From Branchiostoma floridae (taxonomy: Eukaryota; Chordata; Leptocardii; Amphioxiformes; Branchiostomatidae): a DNA stretch of 64,000 bases. The notes beneath the pieces were generated by a model. That model was given only the letters and a program-made list of their open reading frames with translations. It had not been told where the DNA came from and made no database searches. Shown here piece by piece: positions 1 to 10,394 of this stretch. Both the position numbers and the translations under genes were made by a program. The first letter of the stretch is position 1. Each line of letters opens with the position of its first letter. Where the stretch lies: the NCBI RefSeq assembly GCF_000003815.2, contig NC_049988.1:15716611-15780610 (forward strand). The letters are read 5' to 3'.

Positions 1-84
1 CATTCAAACCCTACAACTGGATAAAAATGTGAGATATATATACTTACAAATGTCCGAATGTAAATGTTTATGTTTCTACAACAG

Positions 85-3000
85 ATGTAGGAGTGACGCG
101 TTGTTCGTACACCGATGATGACGGCTGCACGGTTCACTACACCTACGGCACGGACTCCTACAAGGGACAAACGTCAGACGACTTCGTGGTGGAGGTCCGC
201 AAGGACAGAGGTAAATGTCATTCATCAGTTTAGTTCAGTTCATCCTCGGAGAGGTGCCACCATCGTCTCCACATGTTCCTGTCCAGCATGATCGAACGGA
301 GCTCGCCGGCCTGTAAACCCGTGTCCTCGAGCAGTAGCTTCCTGAGTGTGGCCGAAGGGCGGCCACGCCTGCGCGGCTCTCCCGGTTCCCAAAGCAAGAC
401 CTCTTCTGCCATTTCCTCGTTTCATTCATATCGTTGCAAAAACGAGATAATGCTATATTGACATAATGTTTTGAAGTATTAGCTTGTTTAATATCAACTA
501 GATTGTCTATACCGTTAGATTAGATTAGATTAGATTAGATTAGATTAGTTGTTAGATTATTTTCAACCCATGATACAAGCAAATGATTGATTTAGATTCT
601 TTAAATAGTACATAGTTCAACCCATATAAATACAGATTGCCATACATTGTACCTGATGATATTGTCGCGCTATATTGACAATTCTCCCATCCTAAAGCCT
701 ATGTTTGGTTTAAAGCAGTCATCAACCTTAACGAAAGATAGTCTTATTGCTACCAAGTACTGTGGGTGTATTTTCACTAGATAACTTCAAACTACGCTTG
801 CAGATAGATGTGCAACGTTACAACCAGTTGCTAACATAATGCGTCCCTGCGAAGCTTGTGTGTCACGCCGGACGGCGGTTATACCGGCTACGCAGACAAA
901 GATCATAAGATAAAGTACGTAAAAGCCTACACAGGAGCAATGTCACAAGAAGTACCAATGTCTTCCACAACCGTGTTATGGGTCTGCTCATGTCCTTATT
1001 CAAAGAACCACATTTGTAGTAAAGGAAAATTAAAAAGCATAGGTGCTATTTAACACATACACTGACAAAACAGCTGTACAAAAATAAATGAAGTTAGATG
1101 AAAGAACGTACCTTCATTCATAGTTAGAGTATAAAAGAGTATAAAAGACCTGTTTCTTCCAGATCACTTCAGTGTCACTGACGAAGGATAGTGGATATAT
1201 CCGAAACGTCTGACCGTTTCCAAAACCATACCCAGTTGCTTGAGTAACTACTTTTTGTTGTATCTTATTACCTGGATGTCTAACCTACATCGACGTACCT
1301 ATTTTGTTTTCTTCCAGACTGTGTGACCCCGTTCCCGTGGTGGTGGCTGGTGCTGGGCATCATCCTGGCCATCCTGCTGCTGGGCCTGTGCTGCCTGTGC
1401 TGCTGGAGATGTTGGGCATACTACAAGGACAAGCAGGAGTTCCTACTCTGGCAGGACGAGATGAAGCAACAAGCTGTCGGATGGGACACAGTGAGTAGAC
1501 TGGATACCTAGTATAGGGGAGAATAAGATGAGACGTGCACTCTTTGGTTGCCTGGTCAGAACTGCTCTGGACAGACTGGGGGTCTGTCCCTTTATTGAAC
1601 ACTTATCAGAAACATATGTGGGGTGGCCCTGTCCTAGCTAGGACCACCTATGGCCAGTTTTATAGATCTTCCTGTTATCTCACATTGCGACATCCATATG
1701 TGCTTCTAAGACTAGTAACGTATTAGTGATGAGGATAGCTAGGGTCACATTGGACATAATCCAGACCATTGGGCAGCCGATGGGTGAACAGCAAACATTG
1801 GTCATTGAGATCGTTAGTCATTGAGATAAATTCAAAGTCAAGGAGTTCTTGCTCTGGCAGGACGAGATGAAGCAACAGGCTGTCGGATGGGACACAGTGA
1901 GTGGACTGGATATTATGTAACGTATTCGTGTTGGTGATAGCTAAAGTCCCATTGGACAGGACTGAGATTGTTGGGCAGCTGATGAGTGAACAGCAATCAT
2001 TGGTCATTGAGATCATTAGTCATATGAGATGATTTCAAAATTAAATCTTTGAAAGATCCTTCAAAAGTCATTTGGAGACGTAGGAAAGTGAAAAGTAATA
2101 GTGATATCGATTCAGTTTCGCTCATTGAAAAGCTATTGTTTTGGACGCTCATTGCTGGTGTGATATGTTTATGTCCTGAATGCTTGGTGAAGTCTTAACC
2201 ACTGTGCTCCGTATGGACTTCATTGAAGTAAGAGCTTTCATGGATTTTTTACATCGACTTTTTTGCAGGCAGAGAGCCCAATCTACACCGGTGCGGTCAC
2301 GACACACCAGAATCCTGAATTTATCGGTGGAGGCGCCGGTAAGATTACAAGTTTGCTCCTCTAAACAAGCTGCATGAAATTTCTAAAAGGGAATCTCAAG
2401 ATACAAACGAGTCCGATAAAAGACTTAGCTTTCAAAGAAATTTGTTCTCAAAGTTGTCACTTGATGCATAAATGTTTTATAGCCATTGCAGGTGCGTCCG
2501 TTGTTGATGCTGGACTAGTAAACGCATCCGCTCCAGTTGCAGCAGGTACGTAACCTCCTGCCAAGCGTCGGTATTTGATATTTCTATGAATCAGACATTG
2601 AAAACAATCTCTTTTCACTCAAGAACGCTATAAACAAACAAAACGTACATGTATTCAATATAACAAAGAAAAAAGAGTCAGCAAGTAGAATTGAATACAT
2701 AGAAGAGAGCACGTATTGATGTAACAGTCACACGCTTCTCTTGATGGCCACCATGTTGGTGGGTTAGTGCGTCATAGTCACGTGATTGCAAACTACAACC
2801 TTACCTTGTACATCTTGTCTCGTGCAGCTGCTCCGATGATTAACCTTGATCTGAAGGACAAGTTGATCGTGAAGACCGGGTCAGTCATCATCCTGGACAT
2901 CCCCTTCAGCGGCCGCCCCTCCCCGGACATCGTCTGGACTAAAGATGACGTGGAGATCTACAGGTGAGGATGTCAATCAATCAATCAATCGGTTAATTTA

Positions 3001-6000
3001 TCAGTCGATCGTTATTGACCAATACGCAGTAGAATACAAAAGAATGAAACTTGAATAATGTTTATTTACAAACAGTTCCAACATCCACAATATAAAACTC
3101 TTTCAGAGAGAGAGGAGAGAGAGAGAAAGAGAGATGGAGATTTGGGATAGTTCCATACTGTAGATGTTGCAACTGTTTTGAAAAAAAAATGATACTCAGT
3201 TTTATTCTAAATTCCCATCGACCATCAAAGTGCTGAAAAAATCACAGAGCATCATTTACTCATGCCAGCTACCATTGCTGCTTCAACTGCTGCTGCCAGC
3301 TCTTTTCCAAGCCTTTCTCCTTATTTTTTTCAGTGGGGATCGGGTGACCATTGAGAACGCGGCCACCTCCACCACTCTGTCTATCAAGAACTGCCAGCGG
3401 TCGGACGCCGGGAACTACAGACTCGCCCTGGCTAACACGGCCGGGCGCGCCAAGGCCGATGTGGACGTCGTCGTCATTGGTAAATATCTCTTGCAATGAA
3501 AATGTTTTACATATTCTACCTAAAGACATTTGATAGTTTGCAATATATCTCAAAGGTTGGCGGATATATGTATGTATGTTTGTTTGTGTGTGTGTGTCTT
3601 GTGGTGTGTGTGTGTGTGTAGGTGTGTGTATATGTGCGTGTGTGTACGTGTGTGTGTGTAGGTGTGTGTATGTAGGTGTGTGAGTGTAGGTGTATGTGTG
3701 TAGGCTTATATGTGGGGTTGGTGTGGTCTGTGTGTTTCTGTTTGTGTGTGTGTGTATGTGTGTGTGTATGTGTGTGTGTATCATGGTGTGTGTGCATCTG
3801 TGTCTGCAAGTGTGTATACACTATTATTACATGTCATCATTTTATCCCACGCAGACAAACCGGGACCTCCAAAAGAAGTGCGTATCGATGACGTCATGCA
3901 GGATTCCGTGGCGTTGTCATGGCGACAGCCAATGGACGACGGCGGCAGCAACATCACTAACTACGCGGTTGAGAAGTTTGATTATGACCGTAACAACTGG
4001 GCCATGGTCAACCCTTATGTCCCAGGTACTGAAGTAATTTTTTTTCAAAAATTACACGTATTAAACTCTAGTATACATATCTTACGTCTTGCTCGACAGT
4101 TAATAACTTTTGCATCGGACCAGACCTGTGCATTGGTAGAGGTCCTCTACAAGGCTCCCAATGTCGCTGAAAATAGTAGAAATCGGACAAATACAAGATA
4201 CAGACAAATAAAACACTAGAGGAAGGGGTTAATCGGCCCAAATTCTATTTTTGAGGCGACCAACTCCTCAAGTCACACATTTGTGTTGTCTATCTGGCCA
4301 ATTTCTACCTTTTCCAGCGACATGTAGAGCCTGGTAGAGGCTGGGCCAAGCCTTGTAACAAAGATTTTGTTGACCTTAAGCTTGTACTGCTATATTTTGT
4401 TGCAGGTTTCAACTACACCGTGCCTAACCTGGTGCCCGGAGCGGAGTACCTGTTCCGTGTGGCCGCTGAGAACCAGTGTGGGCTCGGGGAACCGACAGAG
4501 AGCGAGAGGATCGTGGTCCAGAACCGGCATGGTAAGGGTTGTGCTCCTCAATTTCTGCAGTAAGGTTCAGTGGTTTGAAATAAAACCAGTCAAACTAAAT
4601 CCTAAAAGCATGGCAAGAATTTTTCTCATGTGGTGTGAGGCTAAGTGGTATTGGCAGATATCAAGTCAGTCAAACTAAAGCCCTCCAAAACTACCCAAAA
4701 GGGAAGAAATGTATTCATGACTTACACACCTACATAAACACTATGCATAACAGTACATATACAGTACTGCACAGTCTCTCCGTTTGAAGAATTTCTCTAC
4801 TGTTATATATCTGAATTCGTTTTCACCATTACATGATATACGCTTAAACTACCAAAATGATTGCCACGGTCCAGCCCTTGGAAACAAGAACAGTGAAAGT
4901 AGGAAAAGTAATCTAACATAGATTTGATTGAGATTGAGATAGTATTTACTACATACACGGGTGCAACAATTGCAAATGTTCTTCAATGTCCTTAAACTGT
5001 GCTCAAACTGATCTATCAACCCTTATCTCCAGGCCGACCCCCGGGCGTTCCCGGTACCCTGACCTATGAAGAAGTGACCGGTGACCGGGTGACCCTGCGC
5101 TGGAGCCCGCCATTGGACGATGGAGGTAGCGAGGTGAGTAGGGCACATTTGTGTATGACTCCTGCTGATCAATACTTTGGCTTCAGTAAAAATGTGAAGA
5201 AAAGTTAGAATTCCTTTCTAAAGAAATCTCTCCTAATTACACTGTCCCCTGTTGGGAAAACACAACTGACATAAGTGTATCTACAAGTGAAAGTACGATG
5301 AAATTAAGGCAGGGTGTGTGCGGGTCTGTATGTGCGAGCTTATTTTTTCAACACACGACCTCAAAGTCTTTTTCAAGTCATTTTTTCCACTAGATATCTA
5401 TATCAAACAGGTTAACTCGTGTCTTTGCAGCACAGACATGTTTATGGCCTCCTTCAGTCCATATCGACCATGGTAAAGTTCTAATTTAAGTAGTAATTGG
5501 TGAAATGAACATTCGTCATATTCTCTTTGAAATCGTTCATTCCAGATCACCAACTACGTGATCCAGAAGCGTGACTCTAACGACCCCCACGGTTGGACCA
5601 CGGTGTCCTCCTCCGCCACCCGCACCACTCACCGGGTCGGCAACCTCAACCCCGGCGGTAACTATCGCTTCCGAGTCCGAGCGGAGAACTACTACGGTCC
5701 GGGGCCCTGGACGGAATCCGGCGGAGTCATGCTGGGTGGAGGTTCTCTTGGTAAATTTTCCCATAACTCAGGTCTAACTTCGTAACAACCGCGATCCTAA
5801 CTTGTGTGCAGTCTGGCATTCAGTTCAATGTTTGGTCCAAAATTGTGAAACTACAATGTTTGTAGACTGAACTTCGTCCGAACAATGTTTGTTCCAAAAT
5901 TTGTAAAAATCCGATGTTTGTAGAATTAAATTCATCCTTAACAACCATGATCCTAACTTGTGTGCCGTTTGCCCTAAATTGACATTCAATATCTAATGGC

Positions 6001-6581
6001 TTCTGCCTGTAGCGACATCGATGAAAATCCATCGAATGCATATGTGGCTGCAGTTTAGAGACTTTCACTAATTAAGATCCAAAACGTGGAAAAGAAACAT
6101 GACCGTAACATTTCTCTTGAAAGATGACAGATTGAAGACACAATCACTAATTGAACATTCTGTACTTTTTTGGTTACACGAATCCAGTCTGCCTTATTTC
6201 TAGATTATTGGCAATGGTACTTTTTTTCAAAATCAGCAAAAGAGTGGTTATTAAGAAAGCATTAATTGGCCGCTAGAAGCCACTGCAAATGTCAAATCGG
6301 TGGAGGCCAGCTCACATATCTTTTACAATGCACCACAACTTCATCCACGTTTTCAGGAAGGGGACCGGTGCAACAGAACATGTCGTCGTTTAGCTCGGGG
6401 CAGTTTTCCACTCTGCCCGCCGGGATGAGCTTCCAACAGCCGGCCTACATCATCGCTCAGGCGCCCCCCATGAGCTCGACCCTGCCGTACGGAGCCAGTT
6501 TCCCGTCCATGGCGTCCTGGGGATCATCCATGCAGCAAGAGGTTCCACAACAGCAGGCCCCTCCTCCGAAACCTGATCCAA
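85..6581 (+). CDS. Integrin beta-like receptor, 3' part with titin-like Ig-FN3-FN3 cytoplasmic tail (shared exons)
   Basis: Exons 85-210, 1318-1490, 2269-2338, 2492-2545, 2828-2963, 3334-3479, 3855-4025, 4406-4531, 5033-5133, 5546-5750 and 6357-6581 all have GT-AG ends and matching phases. The 5' exons lie before the window. Visible residues 1-45 are the end of an integrin beta-tail ectodomain (RCSYTDDDGC, RDC). Residues 49-70 are a membrane span ending in CCLCCWRC. Residues 77-117 follow the integrin beta tail: KDKQEF, GWDT, then SPIY and NPEF where vertebrates have NPxY/NPxY. The protein does not stop there. A 24-residue spacer leads to an I-set Ig domain (141-235, with GRPSPDIVWTKDD and SDAGNYRLALAN), two FN3 domains (236-333 and 334-430, each with W-x-P-P/M-x-DDGGS) and a Q/S/P-rich linker (431-510). 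The Ig and FN3 domains resemble titin, twitchin and MyBP-C. Known beta subunits signal through talin and kindlin at these tail motifs; the role of the extension is unknown. Integrin identity is strong; the fusion rests on phase continuity. Confidence 0.85.
515..548. repeat. (TTAGA)n microsatellite
   Basis: About seven uninterrupted copies of the pentamer TTAGA lie in the first intron. It is not the TTAGGG telomere unit. Confidence 0.95.
775..905 (+). mobile_element. Degraded LINE 3' end, copy 1
   Basis: The stretch reading GCAGATAGATGTGCAA and later CGGCGGTTATACCGGCTA matches the better preserved fragment at 45500-45716 and the inverted fragment at 21390-21440. In the 45.5 kb copy this part encodes a typical reverse-transcriptase C-terminus. 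Copy 1 has lost that frame. Confidence 0.6.
1120..1270 (+). mobile_element. Penelope-like element 3' remnant with hammerhead-type motif
   Basis: The core at 1174-1214 reads GTCA, CTGACGA, a 5-bp hairpin GGATA/TATCC, then GAAAC-GTC-TGAC. This follows the layout of the minimal hammerhead ribozymes described in Penelope-like elements: stem I is GTCA/TGAC, with predicted cleavage after GTC at 1210. One extra A (1185) sits between the core and stem II. Assignment to the Penelope group is an inference from the motif alone; no GIY-YIG or reverse transcriptase coding remains. Confidence 0.5.
1716..2036 (+). repeat. Tandem intron duplication including the 3' end of the integrin TM exon
   Basis: About 115 bases at 1716-1832 recur at 1917-2036 (both with GATAGCTA, then TTGGGCAGC, then GGTCATTGAGATC). 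Between them, 1838-1906 is a near-copy of the 3' half of exon 1318-1490 with its donor GTGAGT (phrase GAGATGAAGCAACAGGCTGT). The copied exon part lacks the membrane span and a proper acceptor, so it is probably a dead duplicate. Confidence 0.8.
2979..2993. repeat. (TCAA)n short repeat
   Basis: Four copies of TCAA lie just inside the intron after exon 2828-2963. Confidence 0.7.
3108..3134. repeat. (GA)n microsatellite
   Basis: Interrupted GAGAGA tract within the intron of the Ig domain. Confidence 0.85.
3563..3815. repeat. (GT)n-rich microsatellite tract
   Basis: About 250 bases of interrupted TGTGTG/TATGTG with occasional TAGG. It sits in the intron between the Ig domain and the first FN3 exon. 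Open frames here on both strands are low-complexity Cys/Val or Thr/His artefacts. Confidence 0.95.
4140..4340. mobile_element. Palindromic MITE, TAGTCTCTACCAG family, copy a
   Basis: Left arm CTCTACAAGGCTCCC...GTCGCTGAAAATAGTAGAAAT pairs with right arm ATTTCTACCTTTTCCAGCGAC...GCCTGGTAGAG. It lies in the intron that splits the first FN3 domain. It is degraded relative to the copy at 27952-28138. Confidence 0.7.
4532..5032. other. Intron, no feature seen
   Basis: Unique-looking AT-rich intron between the two FN3 domains. I see no repeat, RNA or exon in it. Confidence 0.6.
5782..5980. repeat. Degenerate tandem repeat in intron
   Basis: The phrase GATCCTAACTTGTGTGC occurs twice, and AATGTTTGT-CCAAAAT twice between them, suggesting an old local duplication. 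The rest of intron 5751-6356 is unremarkable. Confidence 0.6.
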
Positions 6582-7869
6582 GTGAGGCCCCCTACCGTTT
6601 GCAATTGGGACTGCCGCCTTCCTCTGCTGCCCTTCTCTACCACTTCTCCACCTTCCCGATTGCTTTTGATCCGCCGCGTTTCAACAGCACAGCAATTTTG
6701 AATGTCCCATCACTGCAATACATATCTTTGTTCCTTGTCGCGCTTGCTCTGCATTCTCAATGTCGCGCTCATAATCGCGCTGTGCCCCTCCCCTTTAACC
6801 CTTTTAAATAGGCTACAGGATTAGTTTCCAGTATTAGACAGCTTTGCCTATCCCTCTGAGTATTCAAATATCGATCCATTGCTCTCTGAGCAGTAGCGTC
6901 ATTTTCGCTGTAGATAGTCTTTTATCCCGCCCTTGCCTTGGCTAGCGTCTGTAGTGCTTTTGTCATATTCACTTCCACATGTAACGTGCTATGCTGATAC
7001 TGAGACCACTCACACATTGTTGCGGTATCGCTTACCTGTTCTGCAATGATGCAGCTGTGTGCAACATAGGGCACTATTGTGTAGTCTATATCATAGAATT
7101 TAGTTGCCTCCTGCACTAAATGCCCTGCGCCTAGCCTTGGTCATTCCTCTAGCGATACTCACGTTGCTTTTCCTTTGGCGCAACTATACTGTACCCTTGT
7201 AGACATGCAGTAGTGCAATGCATGCGATTCCTTAGCCGTCCAGCCTAATAAACATTAAACGTGCTTCTTGTAGTTTTCATGGTTACCTTCCCTGCCGCTT
7301 TGTAAAAGATTCATGGAGTATCATGTGCGAATGTCATGGGATTGTTGCCTTTATTCCATTGTAGTTTTCTTTTGATAAATGATTATTGCTTCTCGCTGAA
7401 ATATTCCTGTTCCGGTATGCTGCTCATGTAGTTAATGCTGGTAGACATTGAAACATATGTGTTAAGATCCCCCACGTCATAATTTTCTACTTGTACATAC
7501 TATCGGGAATGGCATTTGTATCGAACTTGTAGGATCTCGTGAAATGGCCAGACATCATGTACTTGATTTTTAAAGCCTACTTACAGCTGACAGAAGATGC
7601 TTACCTTGAAATATTACATACGCTTGTACATGCATTAACAAAGATAGTCTTCGATGCCCCCGGACGCTGAGAAAGCTGCTGAATAACCCCGTATTTGCGT
7701 AGACCGACAGAAAGATAGTAATCCTTGCGCCACCAGATTTGTAGTGAATTGGATGAAGTTCCACGATCGAAGCAAGGAGCTCCTTGATCGAAGGGACCAA
7801 GAAGACGGTAAGATGCTTGAAAGGAAGCTAACAAATGACGCTTGCATAGCCATCAGGCAGAGATAACCC

Positions 7870-7977
7870 GCAGTACCTGCAGATAGATCCTCAGTACCTC
7901 CTGATAGACCCGCAATACCTCCAGATAGACCCGCAGTACCTCCAGATAGGCCCGCAGTACCTCCAGATAGGCCCGAC
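7870..7977 (+). repeat. 20-bp minisatellite just upstream of cassette A
   Basis: About five copies of CCCGCAGTACCTCCAGATAG end 27 bases before the cassette A acceptor (8001-8003). The remainder of intron 6582-8003 has no feature I can support; the open frame that runs on past the donor at 6582 is readthrough. Confidence 0.9.
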
Positions 7978-8003
7978 ATTCTGACGTGTGTTGCTCGTCC
8001 CAG

Positions 8004-9544
8004 TTGGCCCGGTGCTGCGCCAGGGAGTGACTCTAGTGGGGAAGGACTTCACCGAGGTGCTGCTGCTGCTGATGCGGGGGGACACGGGCATGCCCAGCCC
8101 GCTGGCACGCTTCTACACGCACCAGCCCATGGACCAGATGGGCGAGCAGCAGCTCAACGACTGCACCGGCGGCCTGTGCGGGTTCAAACCTGCCGAACTG
8201 CTCATCCTCTGCGGACTCACGCCCAACAGGTTAGTTTCTTTTTTTCCCGGGCTTTATTTATTTTGTGTTCTACGGCCAGCGTAGCTCAACTCAGTGTAAC
8301 CACACTGCTTTACAGTGGGGCCCTGGATAATCTTTATAAACAACGAATGAAGACATTGACCTCAGGCACTTGCAAGTACAGTAGAAACTAGTTAATTGCA
8401 CAGCGGATTAACGCACACTTCTGTTGACTACACGATATCCCAAAATCCCGAACCGGTGCGGTCAAGCTGGATAACTTCGCATTATTGCACCAGTCGGATA
8501 ATTGCACGAAATACGGCTTTTACTGTATTGATATTGGCTTGAGTTTGTTTTTGTTAAATTTGGGGGGCTGTTTTTTATTGGCGGTTTCTGCTTATTATGA
8601 CATGGGCATTCGCTGTATGCAATCAGTGAAACGGTAATATCAAAACGACTACCGTATTAAGAGCTGTATGAAGGTCAGCAACACGTATGGATAAGTTAGA
8701 TTAGGAAAACCTTATGAGAACATGATTATTTTGTCATTAGCGGAATATTACAACGCCAAAAACCTTATTTCATAATCAAGAATAAAACCTTACCGTCAGT
8801 ATTGGCCTCCGAGTAGCCGTTTCAGAAGATAAACGTGAAATCCAATGTTTAAAGGCTGACGTTAAGACATTTTAGTAATACATACTGAAGATTTAACTGT
8901 TGTTTTTCGCAGGTCCAACACGCTTAAATTGTGCCATTACCTCATCATTCTGGCTAACGAAGAACGGAGCCACCACCCAAGTTTTAATGTGAGTTTGCTT
9001 TATCTGATAAGGTATACTAATAGTCACAAGCTACATGTAGTCTAACATCGCTGTACAACCAGTAGAGATCAGAGGTTACGTTATGTGAAATCAGATAAGA
9101 GATGAGGGACGGGTTTATGTAGTTGCCCTGTTCCTACATACTCCCCCCCCACGTTTATTTTATGAGAAAGATTGTATCATTATGTAAACAAAGTTGCAAA
9201 AATGCAGTGTTGATGTTTGCTTCACCATACTTTGATTGTAAAAGAAAAGTAAACATTAAACTGCCTTTTTTTTCTTTCCATAGAGCCTGGATGATGTCCT
9301 AGTTACTGTGAAGCAGATCTGTAAGAAGCAGGACCTGTCCTATGACGCCATCTCTCTCATCAACGCCCTGACCATCCTGGTGGATCTCGGTAGGAAGTAC
9401 CACCACCAGGACCTCCAGAAGTTCGAGAAGGCGCTGCACGAGGCTCGCACCAACATCACCAACAGGGAGCTTGGCAGGGTCATCCTTACCATCCTGGGTA
9501 CACTGAGGTTTCCACGTATCTACTGCAAAATGATGGAGGCATAG
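8004..9544 (+). CDS. Alternative C-terminal cassette A of the integrin beta-like gene
   Basis: Three exons, 8004-8229, 8913-8988 and 9284-9544 (stop TAG 9542-9544). The first accepts a phase-1 donor, exactly what exon 6357-6581 leaves, giving a visible protein of 697 residues. The cassette encodes about 187 residues that look alpha-helical after a short beta-like start (VTLVGKDFTEVLLLL). Clear landmarks shared with cassette B are the phrases HQPMDQM, CGFKPAELL, LIILANEE and RELGRVILTILG. I do not recognise the domain. A candidate polyadenylation signal ATTAAA lies at 9841-9846. It could instead be the 3' end of a separate gene, but no start or promoter is evident between 6581 and 8004. Confidence 0.72.
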
Positions 9545-9840
9545 GACAAGCCACTTACTGCTTACAGCGAGGAAATGCTGCTTCAATGCCGTGCATTGCC
9601 GACCACCCCCCCCCGCAATTTAGCCTATTATCCATCCCTATATAGCTCTTTATAGGCTATATCCAGTAGTACCAGTACCCGTCGCAAAATACAAGGCTAA
9701 CCACAATCAAGTGTTATCTATTTCATTCTCGGCTTATGAGCTGAACGTCGATGACTGTAGCAGGGGTAGTAGTAGTTTGTAGTCTCAGTCTTTGTTGCCT
9801 GTAAATATGTTGAGAGCATCAGGCAATGAATAATCTCTTT

Positions 9841-9846
9841 ATTAAA
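9841..9846 (+). terminator. Candidate polyadenylation signal for cassette A
   Basis: ATTAAA lies about 300 bases after the cassette A stop and before the cassette B exons. A signal here is what an alternative terminal exon needs. No transcript end is known. Confidence 0.4.
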
Positions 9847-10394
9847 AGCATTGTCTTTGCGTTCTGAATGGTCGTTCACCATCCTGGATTCATCCAACCC
9901 CTGCCACCATGGTGCCTGCGGCAACAATCTTTGATCGCTCTCGCGTCTTCTTCGCACGCTTTGCAATCGACCCGCGTTTGCTGGTAAAGGCTCAGTGCTT
10001 ATGTGAGATTGCTGCGCCTCTCTTTCCTTTCTTCTTTTCCCCACGAGTATTCGCGTTCTTTCTACACCTCTATTCCGATTTTCCTCACTTATGGTGGGAA
10101 TGTGGTAGGAAGTCACATTATCATTGACAAATTATGTTTTGTAACGTAACGTGAGGAGATTTCAATTATCTTTAAAATGTCATGTGTTGGACTTTATCTA
10201 ATTGTTTCGTCAATAACTTTGAACACATTTCAACACATTGTAATAGATATTTAATCTAAAACGCTTATGGCAAACACAATGTCACTCAGGGATTAAAAGG
10301 GAAATTAATTTCTCCTTATCAAATTATTAACTTCTCGTCAGCCCTATAAAGCCCACAGCCAAATCTAAAACATGACGTCACTATTGCTCCTTAG

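Larger units (their letters stand above)
211..1317. other. Intron with retroelement remnants
   Basis: This intron holds no exon I can support. It contains a TAGAT pentanucleotide repeat (515-548), a degraded LINE 3' end (about 775-905) and a Penelope-like 3' remnant with a hammerhead-like motif (about 1120-1270), each listed separately. Confidence 0.6.

Noticed and set aside
3269-3821. Long His/Thr and Cys/Val open frames
   Set aside because: They are translations of the GT-rich microsatellite.
6582-6811. Open frame continuing past the last shared integrin exon
   Set aside because: A consensus donor GTGAGG lies at 6582, and the readthrough part has no similarity to anything and changes composition. 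It is treated as intron, though retention cannot be excluded.
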